From positions 105,763,503 through 105,827,502 of the forward strand of contig CM058230.1 of the NCBI GenBank assembly GCA_030180135.1: DNA of 64,000 bases, written 5' to 3'. Positions 53,233-64,000 of the stretch are shown here, piece after piece (position 1 is the stretch's first letter; the number at the start of each line of letters is the position of its first letter). The notes under the pieces are model-generated. The model did no database searches. It saw only the letters and a list, made by a program, of their open reading frames with translations, and was not told the origin of the DNA. A program made the translations under genes and the position numbers. The DNA comes from Orychophragmus violaceus (taxonomy: Eukaryota > Streptophyta > Magnoliopsida > Brassicales > Brassicaceae).

Positions 53233-54913
53233 AAAACCCCTCATATAGACAGTAAGGAGGTGTGGTGGAGGAAACATGTGAAAAAAATGACGGGATATGA
53301 TAAACTGATCGTGGACTGATCCTATGCACCATGGGACAGTCGCGGTGCATGAAAAACCAAGTGTTCATGGCCCGGGAAGAATCGGGTCGAGTTTTTTCGA
53401 AAGTACCACGACCAAAACCCCTCATATGGACAGTAAGGAGGTGTGGTGGAGGAAACGGGTGAAAAAAATGACGGTATATGATAAACTGATCGTGGACTGA
53501 TCCTATGCACCGTGGGACAGTCGCGGTGCATGAAAAACCAAGTGTTCATGGCCCGGGAAGAATCGGGTCGAGTTTTTTCGAAAGTACCACGACCAAAACC
53601 CCTCATATGGATAGTAAGGAGGTGTGGTGGAGGAAACGGGTGAAAAAAAATGACGGTATATGATAAACTGATCGTGGACTGATCCTATGCACCGTGAGAC
53701 AGTTGCGGTGCATGAAAAACCAAGTGTTCATGTCCCGAGAAGGATCGGGTCGAGTTTTTTCGAAAGTACCACGACCAAAACCCCTCATATGGACAGTAAG
53801 GAGGTGTGGTGGAGGAAACGGGTGAAAAAAAAATGACGGTATATCATAAACTGATCGTGGACTGATCCTATGCACCGTGGGACAGTCGCGGTGCATGAAA
53901 AACCAAGTGCTCATGTCCCGGGAAGTATCGGGTCGAGTTTTTTCGAAAGTACCACGACCAAAACCCCTCATATGGACAGTAAGGAGGTGTGGTGGAGGAA
54001 ACAGGTGAAAAAAAAAATGACGGTATATGATAAACCGATCGTGGGTACCACGACCAAAACCCCTCATATAGACAGTAAGGAGGTGTGGTGGAGGAAACAG
54101 GTGAAAAACAAATGACGGGATATGATAAACTGATCGTGGACTGATCCTATGCACCGTGGGATAGTCGCGGTGCATGAAAAACCAAGTGTTCATGGCCCGG
54201 GAAGAATCGGGTCGAGTTTTTTCGAAAGTACCACGACCAAAACCCCTCATATGGACAGTAAGGAGGTGTGGTGGAGGAAACGGGTGAAAAAAAAATGACG
54301 GTATATGATAAATTGATCGTGGACTGATCCTATGCACCGTGGGACAGTCGCGGTGCATGAAAAACCAAGTGTTCATGGCCCGGGAAGAATCGGGTCGAGT
54401 TTTTTCGAAAGTACCACGACCAAAACCCCTCATAGGGACAGTAAGGAGGTGTGGTGGAGGAAACGGGTGAAAAAAAAATGACGGTATATGATAAACTGAT
54501 CGTGGACTGATCCTATGCACCGTGAGACAGTTGCGGTGCATGAAAAACCAAGTGTTCATGTCCCGAGAAGGATCGGGTCGAGTTTTTTCGAAAGTACCAC
54601 GACCAAAACCCCTCATATGGACAGTAAGGAGGTGTGGTGGAGGAAACGGGTGAAAACAAATGACGGTATATCATAAACTGATCGTGGACTGATCTTATGC
54701 ACCGTGGGACAGTCGCGGTGCATGAAAAACCAAGTGCTCATGTCCCGGGAAGTATCGGGTCGAGTTTTTTCGAAAGTACCACGACCAAAACCCCTCATAT
54801 GGACAGTAAGGAGGTGTGGTGGAGGAAACAGGTGAAAAAAAAAAGACGGTATATGATAAACCGATCGTGGGTACCACGACCAAAACCCCTCATATAGACA
54901 GTAAGGAGGTGTG
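53233..54913 (+). repeat. ~182-bp tandem satellite, array segment 3
   Basis: It continues segment 2 in phase after the family B complex. Half-monomer junctions are near 54045 and 54871, 826 bp apart, showing a shorter higher-order unit than on the left side. It ends at GTGTG, the TSD of the copia element. Confidence 0.95.
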
Positions 54914-55586
54914 TGAAGGATTGTTTAGATGAATCCTGATTCAATTCTCTGATTCAGATTATCCTAAACATGCGGATCTAGGTTCTCTTGAATAGAAACA
55001 ATTGTTGATCTCACCTTATACCTGTTAATTGCAGCGGAAAGGGATGGTATGTCAGAGATCAGAGAGCCACCGAGAGACAACTCCTCCAGAGGTTCACACA
55101 CGCACACCGAGCAGGAAGAGGCTGCTAGACCAGGAGGAAATCGGCGCAGAGAGAGAGAGGAGGCTCGCGGCTAGGGCTTATTTTCGACCTGAACTCGTCC
55201 TAAGTTTATATAACTCGTTCAGTTCGTTTTGGGCCATTTGGCCCAAAGGCCAATTAACTCCGAGGCGTTCGCGCACTGTGTCGATCGACACTCCTTGTGT
55301 ATCGATCGACACACAGTGGCCAAAACCAATTATTCTCTCTAAGTACAGTAAATGCCTAGCACTTTTATCGTACTTCTGCTACACCGTTCCTACACATTTT
55401 CCTGTTAGCTTAGGCGTGTGACCCATATGGGATCATATAATAAAGGCAATAAGTCCAAGACTTATAGATCATGAGCGGACTCTAGCAAGCCATCATGACC
55501 CCCAGTATTATATGACTTATGTCTGATCATTGACATACTCTTACTTTCTAGAGACAGTACCGAGATTACTGGACACAATTCCAACA
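54914..55586 (-). repeat. Copia element 3' LTR (left copy)
   Basis: 673 bp, plus strand TGAAGGATTG...CCAACA. It contains the nested palindromic stretch around 55271-55319 with two TCGATCGACAC motifs. Confidence 0.92.
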
Positions 55587-55598
55587 ATCTCCCACTTG
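55587..55598 (-). other. Polypurine tract, copia element
   Basis: The complement of ATCTCCCACTTG is a purine-rich tract (CAAGTGGGAGAT) directly next to the left LTR, as expected for the 3' end of a minus-strand element. Confidence 0.75.
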
Positions 55599-58500
55599 TA
55601 CTGGAATCTCTGTATTCATAATCCTTTTGTCACAATATCTCGATTAGTCATAAGGCAAGATTGGTGTCATCCTTATAAAGTCTAATCTTGTTCATCGGAC
55701 TCTGATTTGATACTGACAATCCAAACGACTCGGGACAGTCCGTTTGAGCATGGCCATGCATTTTCCAGTATTCAAATCTCCGATTGGCCTAGAGATATTC
55801 ACTCCATTTATATTGGAGGGACAAATCCCGTCTTGTTCCATCACTGTAAACTACTCATTTCACAATGTACCCAAACAAGGTCCTTATAACTATCGCAGAA
55901 CGACAGCGTTAGACAATGATCAAAGTGCATCAGTCCATGTGCAGTCACATGCATGCGAACTCAGGTCTAAGGACTATACTCTATAGTCGTAATAAGAATC
56001 TCTTATGACACAGATATAAATATCCTGAAGAGTTCTTTATAAGCGGGTCTTGTCCGGTCGTATGTTCCCCAACATACACCTATGTACTGACTTTGATGCC
56101 GCGCATCTATGACACACTGAGACTTTGTCATAAGTCACGTACCAATCCAGTCTCACACGGTTGTTGGTGTTCCAATTTCAACAACCTTCGACTAGGGACA
56201 GGATGATATAAAACATTTATCAAATATAGGGTCTCATGATCAAGCTAAATGACTTCGATGACTCAAGATCAAGTCATTTACTTCGATGACCTATAAAATG
56301 GTTTATATCACTTTGGAACGATTATTTCATCACAGTTAAAATAATCTTGAAATAATAATTTCATTAAACATCTTAAATGTTATTTCAAGAACATATCCAA
56401 TAACTAAATAAAGCCCTTTAATAACTCCCACTGAAATTAAGACTATATCTTAATTTCACTTATCCTACAGCAACAGTCCGCGACTCGTGCTTAGGCCTAA
56501 GGAGTGGCTTCGTTAATAGATTAGCAACGTTCTCATTCGTTTGAAACTTGCTGATCTACTTAACATCTCTGTCATTTATCTCACGGAATAGGTTATACCT
56601 ATCCTCAAGGTGTTTGGACCTCTGATGTGCAGCTAGTCTCATCTATGCTGGAAATCACATCAAGTTCAGTGACGAACTCTTCTTTCCAAACAACCTTTTT
56701 CGCCACTCCCAAGTTGCGAAATGTTCAGCTTAAGTCATGGAGTCAGCAACAGTGCCTTGCACTGCCAGATAGACACAAGATATAACCGGACTGTGATCGG
56801 AAATCATCTTTGTCTATTGGAAACTTGCCTTTCAGACTCTACCGACTCGTAGCACTTCACTTTCTCCGTAACTCAAGAATTTATCCTTAGTATTCCTTAG
56901 ATACTTTAGGATATTCTTTACGGCAATCCAGTGTTCTTTGCTGGATTTGACTGGTCTTTACTTGTCTTGCTTAACATTAAAGCAACATCAAACAAGTATG
57001 TTTCATGGCATACATGATAGATCCAATTTCCGACGCATATGGAATCTCATCCATGCATTTAAGCTCAGCAGTTATCGTAGGATACTGTATCTTGCTTAAC
57101 TTAATGCCATGTGACATTGGCATAAAACCCTTCTTGGATTGCTCAAAACGTGTAGGACTTTGTCGGGATAAGAATCCTGACTTTGTCCTACCAGCTCTTT
57201 CGGATCTCTATCTTTAGATCCAAAATCCAAAAACATACGTGGCTTTACCCATGTCAATCATTAGAACCAACTCCCAAGCCAGTCCTTAACCGACTGCAGC
57301 ATTGGGACGTCTTTTCGAGAATCAGTATGTCATCGACATACAATATGAGAAATGCAATATCGCTCCCACTAATCTATTAGTTAACGCACAGTTCCAATTC
57401 GTTCCTGTTCAAGTCAAAACCTTGACTAATTCAACATAACGAAGATTCCAACTCCGATATGTTTGCTTCCATCCACGAATGGATCGATGAAGCTAACTTA
57501 CATAAAATGTAATTCTTCGGAGAGTCCGGGCTCACTATCGCTTCTTTGAATTTCGCAGATTCGTCGCTTTCAATGATCATCAGATCATGCGAACTATCAA
57601 TGATTATCAGGTTCAACTAATGTCGAGAAATCACTCTCGGATTAGTAACTGATTCATTCATATCTGCGAACTTCAGGCTCCAGAGGTGCAGATATCAATG
57701 ATTATCAGGTTCAACTAATGATGAGAAATCACTCTCGGATTAGTAACTGATTCATTCATATCTGCGAACTCCATAATCCACAGGTGTAGATTCTACAGAA
57801 ATCTGTTAATCCTTCCGCTGATCTCCCTCAACAGGTTAAGCAGCCTCCTGTATTTCTCGAATTTCTTCGAGTTATACTTTTACTCCCACTGTTCTTCTTG
57901 GAAATTAACTTCCCTTCTTAGAAAACAGAATGGACGGTAAAAGTAACAAGCCTTGGTTTCCCTAGGACAACCAGCGAAGTAGCACAACTACAAATACTCA
58001 GTAAAGACGAATTTGGATTGATTCCAATCCACATTTACGTGGTGTCTTTCAACTGATATTGGTGGAACTATTTCAGCGTAAATTTAGACAATTTAGAGCG
58101 TTATTCTTAAATAATATCATGGAAGATTCGTGTGACTCATCTTTAATCATTTCTAATAAGATCTGATTCTTTCTCACAGAAAAACCTTCAGGTTTTCAGG
58201 AGAAATGAGCTGTGAAACGATTTCACACTCATTCAGATGATCACACAATCAATGACTTAAGTATTCTCACTCGTGATTTAATCCAGAGTCTTAGTACTTT
58301 TGTCATTCAGATCCTATACTTCATTCTGGAACTCTTTCGACCATGTCAAAGAATTCCGACTTGTGTCTCATCAAATGAACACAGTCACACTCATTGAAGT
58401 AATCAGTAGAGATAATGAAGTACAGGAGATTTTCTCTGGCATTACTGCTCATTGGGCCACATACATGAGTATGTTCCAGGTCCAATAAGCCTTTGGGCTT

Positions 58501-58923
58501 TTCTCTAGCTCGGCTAAGATAGGCCCTTTACCTTTTGGTCTAGTAAACAGAATTCAAGTCTCATAAGATATTTTATCAAATGAGCCCAACAGTCCATGAC
58601 TATGGGATTTCTGAATCCGACTTACTCTATGTGACCAAGACTTTATGCCAAGAAAGATCAGGTTTAATTCATCAGATTTAAACCAATTCGGTATTTATGT
58701 TACATTTAGGCACTCTTTGGTTTAAGATATAAAACCCATTCCATGAATAGGGTGCTACAATTAATATTTCATTAAGATCAAAAGAACAAAACTTGTCTTT
58801 TATCAAAATGAAAAACATTCAAATTCTTACAAGAAAATGAAAGACAATTCTGCTTAAAGCAGGTACATTGTAGCAATTACTTAATACAAAACCAAGCCTA
58901 AAAGGGATCTATAAGTGAAAGCC
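55599..58923 (-). pseudogene. Decayed copia pol: integrase, reverse transcriptase, RNase H remnants
   Basis: Reading on the minus strand, an integrase core remnant lies at ~58330-58475; it reads H-T-H-V-C-G-P-M where the family normally has Asp at the third position, so a catalytic residue is lost. The reverse transcriptase motif Y-V-D-D-I-L lies at 57323-57340, followed by a broken copia-like stretch to ~57000. The RNase H end (N-V-A-N-L-L-T-K-P-L) lies near 56500-56530. Stops and frame breaks are frequent and the integrase-RT interval is too short, so parts are deleted. Bases 55599-56450 show no motif. Confidence 0.8.
57595..57790 (-). repeat. Two tandem 98-bp units inside decayed copia pol
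   Basis: TATCAATGATTATCAGG starts at 57595 and 57693, and the copies stay similar to about CATATCTGCGAAC. This is a local tandem duplication in a non-functional region. Confidence 0.8.
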
Positions 58924-59943
58924 CTACGGCTGAGGCAGCATCCCAAGCTCCTTCCAGACATGTAGTTTCACTTGCCCTTCCTTCAACGTTCTACTGTTGC
59001 TTAGGCTCTGCATATTATCACAAATATCAGTGCCACAACCAGTATCCAATACCTTTAAGGTAGAACTTGAAGTAATAACATGAATACCTGAGGAAGTAGT
59101 CTCATACATCAACTTCAATTCCTCATCATCTTCCATGAATTTAATGCAATTTCTCTTCCAATGCCCTGTCTCCTTACAGTAGCAGCACTTACCAACGCAA
59201 GAGGTATCTGACTCGGGCTCAGAAGACACACGCTTGCCATGATTCAAAATCTGGACAACTTTGTCTTCACCCTTGTCAGCATTAGGTTTAGTAAACCTAC
59301 CCTTCTCATTTATGAGATTGTACAGGGTACTCTTCACGTTTGGCTCAACTGTCTTGAGCATATCATGCAGTTCAGTCAGCATCTTCGTTAAGCCTTTCTT
59401 GATATAGTTCCTTCTGAACTTATCATAGCTTGACGGCAGTGACTGCAGAATGATCTCAGTTGCCAACTCTTGGCTAACTGGATAATCCAATTTCCTCAGG
59501 TTATCAATGTAACCCATCATTTTACTGACATGAGGACTCACTGGATGATCATTTGGTAGCTTGCATCTAGTGAGAGACTTAACCAACTGGTATCTCTCCA
59601 CCCTTATCTGCTCCTGAAATTTCAATTTCAGGCTGCTGATCATCTCTATTGGCGACTCCATGTTCTCATATTGCTTCCGCAAGTCTGAGTCCATGCTAGC
59701 CAATATCAGACCACGCACATCTACCGCATCATTATAATGCTTATTCCAAGCATCATATACTGCATGAGAAGCATTGGACCCGATCCTCACGGGGAGAGCT
59801 CTCTCAAGGACATAGTCCTTTCTCTCCTGTCTGAGGACTAGCCTCAGGTTCCGCGACCAAGTCAAGAAATTTGATCCGTTCAGCTTGTCCATCTTAAGGA
59901 CAGACCGGATCGAGAAAGTGTTTTGATTGTTTGTGCTAGTCAT
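58924..59943 (-). CDS. gag: Copia Gag with truncated protease start
   Basis: 339 aa, open from an ATG at 59943-59941 to a stop at 58926-58924. The N-terminal ~200 residues have the copia gag form (LNGSNFLTWSRNLRLVL near residue 20, later RYQLVKSL). A zinc knuckle C-Y-C-K-E-T-G-H-x4-C lies at ~254-266. The protease active site L-D-T-G-C-G is near residue 300. After K-L-H-V the sequence leaves the family pattern and stops, so protease is cut off. Gag builds the particle and binds RNA. It is fully open while pol downstream is ruined. Lineage within copia is not assigned. Confidence 0.87.
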   Translation of the reverse strand: MTSTNNQNTFSIRSVLKMDKLNGSNFLTWSRNLRLVLRQERKDYVLERALPVRIGSNASHAVYDAWNKHYNDAVDVRGLILASMDSDLRKQYENMESPIEMISSLKLKFQEQIRVERYQLVKSLTRCKLPNDHPVSPHVSKMMGYIDNLRKLDYPVSQELATEIILQSLPSSYDKFRRNYIKKGLTKMLTELHDMLKTVEPNVKSTLYNLINEKGRFTKPNADKGEDKVVQILNHGKRVSSEPESDTSCVGKCCYCKETGHWKRNCIKFMEDDEELKLMYETTSSGIHVITSSSTLKVLDTGCGTDICDNMQSLSNSRTLKEGQVKLHVWKELGMLPQP

Positions 59944-61618
59944 AACTGAAAATTAAGATAAAAGGATTTTAGTTAATATGTTCAATATGATTAATCTCGT
60001 ATTAAATTTAATATGATTAATCACGCATTATATTCAATAACATAAGTTACCCTCAATAGAATATAATGATTCCAAGATCCACATATAACTAAGATTAAAG
60101 TGGGCCACTGGCCGTCACCCAACCTTAGCTTATATCGGTAAGCCCTATATCGGCTAATTATATCCGTGATATAACTCTTGGTTGTGAATCTGGGCCCGAG
60201 GCCCAATCCACTCTGATGTCTCAAGGCCCGGGACTCCCGATGGCCTAGTCAAGAAAACCAGACTATACAGTCACGTAATCATTAATGTCTGGGACTCCCA
60301 ATGACATTTATGAATCACAAACCGTCTTACCCACGCAAAAGCAGACACCCTCACACTGTAAGGCCATGAATACAATTGAATGGGCTTCAACAGCTGACAT
60401 AGCCTGGACAAGACATCCAACGCTTGATATTATTTGAGGTTCGTAGGTTTATTTTAAAATCTCATTCCCAAAATAGAAGATTACTATTTCGGGAAACTTT
60501 CCATTTTAGAAAACCTACTATTTTTGGAAACTTTCTAAAATTGGAAACTTTCTTAAAACCGGAAACTTTCTAACTTTAGAAATCCGAATCATGCAAATCT
60601 AGAAACTTCTATAAAATAAGAAACTTTCTAATTTCAAAATATCGGAAACTTTAATTTAAAATCGACTTTATATTTTTATAAAATAAATTTTAAATTAATC
60701 TGAAGAAAGACTCAAATAATTGGCCCAATTGTTTTAACTTCTTGGCCCGAGGCCCAAGAATTGGTCCATGTCCAAGACATGACCCAATTGTCCAATTAAA
60801 TGACATAACCGGTCTGGTTCATTAAAATTGGTCTAACCATATTTTAATTACTACGATGACCACAATTGTCAACCGGTTATTTACTAAACCGGATTTTCTC
60901 AATTTATTTGGTCCAACCAAATCAAATTAGAAAATCCTGGTTTAGGCACAAAATCCAATTTTTCGACTTTGGATTTCTTATCCCGGTTTAACCAGACTTA
61001 ATAAAATTATTAAATCTGTTTATTAAACCGTGACGTTTAATTTTAATCAAAATATTAAACCGAGCCTTAAACCAACCATGCCGATCGATGAACCAACCGT
61101 GTCGATCGATCCATCAACCACATCGGTCGATGCTCTTAGCATCGATCCTGCATCGATCGTGCATCGATCCTGTATCGATCGATGCTCTCACGCATGCATG
61201 GAACCGAGCCAAAACCCTAACCGTGTCGATCGATGCACCAACCGCATCGGTCGATGCACCAACATCGAACCTGCATCGATCCTGCATCGATCGATGCTTT
61301 CACGCGTTAACAGGTTTTGCCGAGAGTCTGTATCGACCGATCCATGCGATCGTATCGATCGATCCATGCGATCTCCGATTGTATCGACCGATCCATGCGA
61401 TCGTATCGATCGATCCATGCGATTCTGGCCGATTCTCATTCTCTCGGATTCGATCGCATATCAAATCATTATAGCTTGATCATGCGATTTTTTCATATGT
61501 TTAGGTTTCAATTCTTGTTACTTAAGTGATTTATCTTATCAGTAGTTGATTCAAAACACTTTTAAACAAGAAAAACAATCCTAAACTTGAATCTAAACAA
61601 GAAAAACCAGAACCAACA
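59944..61618 (-). other. Copia leader between primer site and gag (1.67 kb)
   Basis: Long, AT-rich and without recognisable coding sequence. Bases ~60480-60660 repeat GGAAACTTTCTAAAA-like units on the plus strand, and 61085-61440 is a TCGATCGAT-rich repeat. Such a long leader is unusual for copia elements and may hold packaging signals. Confidence 0.6.
61085..61440. repeat. TCGATCGAT-rich degenerate tandem repeat in copia leader
   Basis: Units such as TCGATCGATCCATGCGAT and TCGACCGATCCATGCGAT recur at 20-40 bp spacing, with self-complementary TCGATCGA cores. Related TCGATCGACAC motifs occur in the LTR. The frames of 83-149 codons across it are repeat artefacts. Confidence 0.8.
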
Positions 61619-61630
61619 GCTCTGATACCA
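61619..61630 (-). other. Primer binding site (tRNA-Met type), copia element
   Basis: GCTCTGATACCA on the plus strand is TGGTATCAGAGC on the minus strand, one base from the right LTR. It shows that the right LTR is the 5' LTR. Confidence 0.92.
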
Positions 61631-61631
61631 C

Positions 61632-62304
61632 TGAAGGATTGTTTAGATGAATCCTGATTCAATTCTCTGATTCAGATTATCCTAAACATGCGGATCTAGG
61701 TTCTCTTGAATAGAAACAATTGTTGATCTCACCTTATACCTGTTAATTGCAGCGGAAAGGGATGGTATGTCAGAGATCAGAGAGCCACCGAGAGACAACT
61801 CCTCCAGAGGTTCACACACGCACACCGAGCAGGAAGAGGCTGCTAGACCAGGAGGAAATCGGCGCAGAGAGAGAGAGGAGGCTCGCGGCTAGGGCTTATT
61901 TTCGACCTGAACTCGTCCTAAGTTTATATAACTCGTTCAGTTCGTTTTGGGCCATTTGGCCCAAAGGCCAATTAACTCCGAGGCGTTCGCGCACTGTGTC
62001 GATCAACACTCCTTGTGTATCGATCGACACACAGTGGCCAAAACCAATTATTCTCTCTAAGTACAGTAAATGCCTAGCACTTTTACCGTACTTCTGCTAC
62101 ACCGTTCCTACACATTTTCCTGTTAGCTTAGGCGTGTGACCCATATGGGATCATATAATAATGGCAATAAGTCCAAGACTTATAGATCATGAGCGGACTC
62201 TAGCAAGCCATCATGACCCCCAGTATTATATGACTTATGTCTGATCATTGACATACTCTTACTTTCTAGAGACAGTACCGAGATTACTGGACACAATTCC
62301 AACA
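61632..62304 (-). repeat. Copia element 5' LTR (right copy)
   Basis: 673 bp, matching 54914-55586 at offset 6718. Differences by eye are in TCGATCAACAC (~62004), TTACCGTAC (~62087) and AATAATGG (~62161). Confidence 0.92.
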
Positions 62305-64000
62305 GTGTGGTGGAGGAAACAGGTGAAAAAAAAATGACGGGATATGATAAACTGATCGTGGACTGATCCTATGCACCGTGGGACAGTCGCGGTGCATGAA
62401 AAACCAAGTGCTCATGGCCCGGGAAGAATCGGGTCGAGTTTTTTAGAAAGTACCACGACCAAAACCCCTCATATGGACAGTAAGGAGGTGTGGTGGAGGA
62501 AACGGGTAAAAAAATGAAGGTATATGATAAACTGATCGTGGACTGATCCTATGAACCGTGGGACAGTCGCGGTGCATGAAAAACCAAGTGTTCATGGCCC
62601 GGGAAGAATCGGGTCGAGTTTTTTCGAAAGTACCACGACCAAAACCCCTCATATGGACAGTAAGGAGGTGTGGTGGAGGAAACGGGTGAAAAAAAAATGA
62701 CGGTATATGATAAACTGATCGTGGACTGATCCTATGCACCGTGAGACAGTTGCGGTGCATGAAAAACCAAGTGTTCATGTCCCGAGAAGGATCGGGTCGA
62801 GTTTTTTCGAAAGTACCACGACCAAAACCCCTCATATGGACAGTAAGGAGGTGTGGTGGAGGAAACGGGTGAAAAAAAAATGACGGTATATCATAAACTG
62901 ATCGTGGACTGATCCTATGCACCGTGGGACAGTCGCGGTGCATGAAAAACCAAGTGCTCATGTCCCGGGAAGTATCGGGTCGAGTTTTTTCGAAAGTACC
63001 ACGACCAAAACCCCTCATATGGACAGTAAGGAGGTGTGGTGGAGGAAACAGGTGAAAAAAAAATGACGGTATATGATAAACCGATCGTGGGTACCACGAC
63101 CAAAACCCCTCATATAGACAGTAAGGAGGTGTGGTGGAGGAAACAGGTGAAAAACAAATGACGGGATATGATAAACTGATCGTGGACTGATCCTATGCAC
63201 CGTGGGATAGTCGCGGTGCATGAAAAACCAAGTGTTCATGGCCCGGGAAGAATCGGGTCGAGTTTTTTCGAAAGTACCACGACCAAAACCCCTCATATGG
63301 ACAGTAAGGAGGTGTGGTGGAGGAAACGGGTGAAAAAAAAATGACGGTATATGATAAATTGATCGTGGACTGATCCTATGCACCGTGGGACAGTCGCGGT
63401 GCATGAAAAACCAAGTGTTCATTGCCCGGGAAGAATCGGGTCGAGTTTTTTCGAAAGTACCACGACCAAAACCCCTCATATGGACAGTAAGGAGGTGTGG
63501 TGGAGGAAACGGGTGAAAAAAAATGACGGTATATGATAAACTGATCGTGGACTGATCCTATGCACCGTGAGACAGTTGCGGTGCATGAAAAACCAAGTGT
63601 TCATGTCCCGAGAAGGATCGGGTCGAGTTTTTTCGAAAGTACCACGACCAAAACCCCTCATATGGACAGTAAGGAGGTGTGGTGGAGGAAACGGGTGAAA
63701 AAAAAATGACGGTATATCATAAACTGATCGTGGACTGATCTTATGCACCGTGGGAAAGTCGCGGTGCATGAAAAACCAAGTGCTCATGTCCCGGGAAGTA
63801 TCGGGTCGAGTTTTTTCGAAAGTACCACGACCAAAACCCCTCATATGGACAGTAAGGAGGTGTGGTGGAGGAAACAGGTGAAAAAAAATGACGGTATATG
63901 ATAAACCGATCGTGGGTACCACGACCAAAACCCCTCATATAGACAGTAAGGAGGTGTGGTGGAGGAAACAGGTGAAAAAAAAATGACGGGATATGATAAA
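62305..64000 (+). repeat. ~182-bp tandem satellite, array segment 4
   Basis: It continues segment 3 in phase after the copia element, to the window edge. Half-monomer junctions near 63091 and 63916 keep the ~825-bp higher-order period. Variants include CCTATGAACC (~62550) and a poly-A change (GGTAAAAAAATGAAGG, ~62505). Confidence 0.95.

Larger units (their letters stand above)
54914..62304 (-). mobile_element. Ty1/copia LTR retrotransposon, minus strand, pol defective, TSD GTGTG
   Basis: 7391 bp with 673-bp LTRs (54914-55586 and 61632-62304). GTGTG at 54909-54913 recurs at 62305-62309. Orientation is set by the complement of the tRNA-Met primer site next to the right LTR and a polypurine tract next to the left one. 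Order on the minus strand is a long leader, gag with the start of protease, then decayed integrase, reverse transcriptase and RNase H, the copia order. About three LTR differences in 673 bp (~0.4%). It is now non-autonomous, yet it must have moved recently, so pol was probably already damaged and supplied in trans (inference). Confidence 0.9.

Noticed and set aside
61030..61479. 128-149 aa ORFs in the copia leader
   Set aside because: They arise from the TCGATCGAT repeat and lack any start context or domain.
1..64000. tRNA, rRNA or host genes
   Set aside because: The tRNA-like TGGTATCAGAGC hits are retrotransposon primer sites. No tRNA cloverleaf, rRNA or host exon pattern was recognised by eye.

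Overview
This is a repeat-dense plant heterochromatin window with no recognisable host gene. It is an array of a ~182-bp satellite, interrupted by LTR retrotransposons whose target-site duplications (TSDs) can be read directly. The satellite length, its higher-order repeat structure and the load of chromodomain-type Ty3 elements suggest (peri)centromeric DNA of a dicot. A short motif resembling, from memory, the Arabidopsis-type 180-bp centromere repeat makes a crucifer plausible but unproven.

Layout. 1-9860: family A, a large non-autonomous LTR element (3.67-kb LTRs) encoding a proline-rich protein with several zinc knuckles. 9861-13588: satellite. 13589-21070: family C, a non-autonomous element (2.8-kb LTRs, degraded gag), TSD AGTAC. 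21071-22595: satellite. 22596-53232: a 30.6-kb complex of seven family-B LTRs and their short internal regions, partly inverted, bounded by the TSD AAAAC. Its first LTR carries a very young 8,991-bp Tekay-like Ty3 element (24480-33470, TSD AGAGG) with gag, protease, reverse transcriptase, RNase H, integrase and chromodomain. 53233-54913: satellite. 54914-62304: a Ty1/copia element on the minus strand (TSD GTGTG) with an open gag and a ruined pol. 62305-64000: satellite. Removing the three fully bounded insertions rejoins the satellite in one orientation and in phase.

How the parts relate. The Tekay-like element is the only Ty3 element here with coding capacity for replication. Families B and C share its LTR ends, tRNA-Met primer site, a palindrome 96-98 bp upstream of the TATA box, and a stem-loop 19-20 bp before the 3' LTR. 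B and C also keep decayed pieces of its gag and gag/pol boundary, so they look like parasites of that machinery. Family A shares the primer site and a related stem-loop. The autonomous element has a 90-nt in-frame segment with intron-like ends that contains both stop codons between gag and pol, and a +1 frame change between RNase H and integrase.

All coordinates and difference counts were read by eye; family names are inferences from protein motifs.
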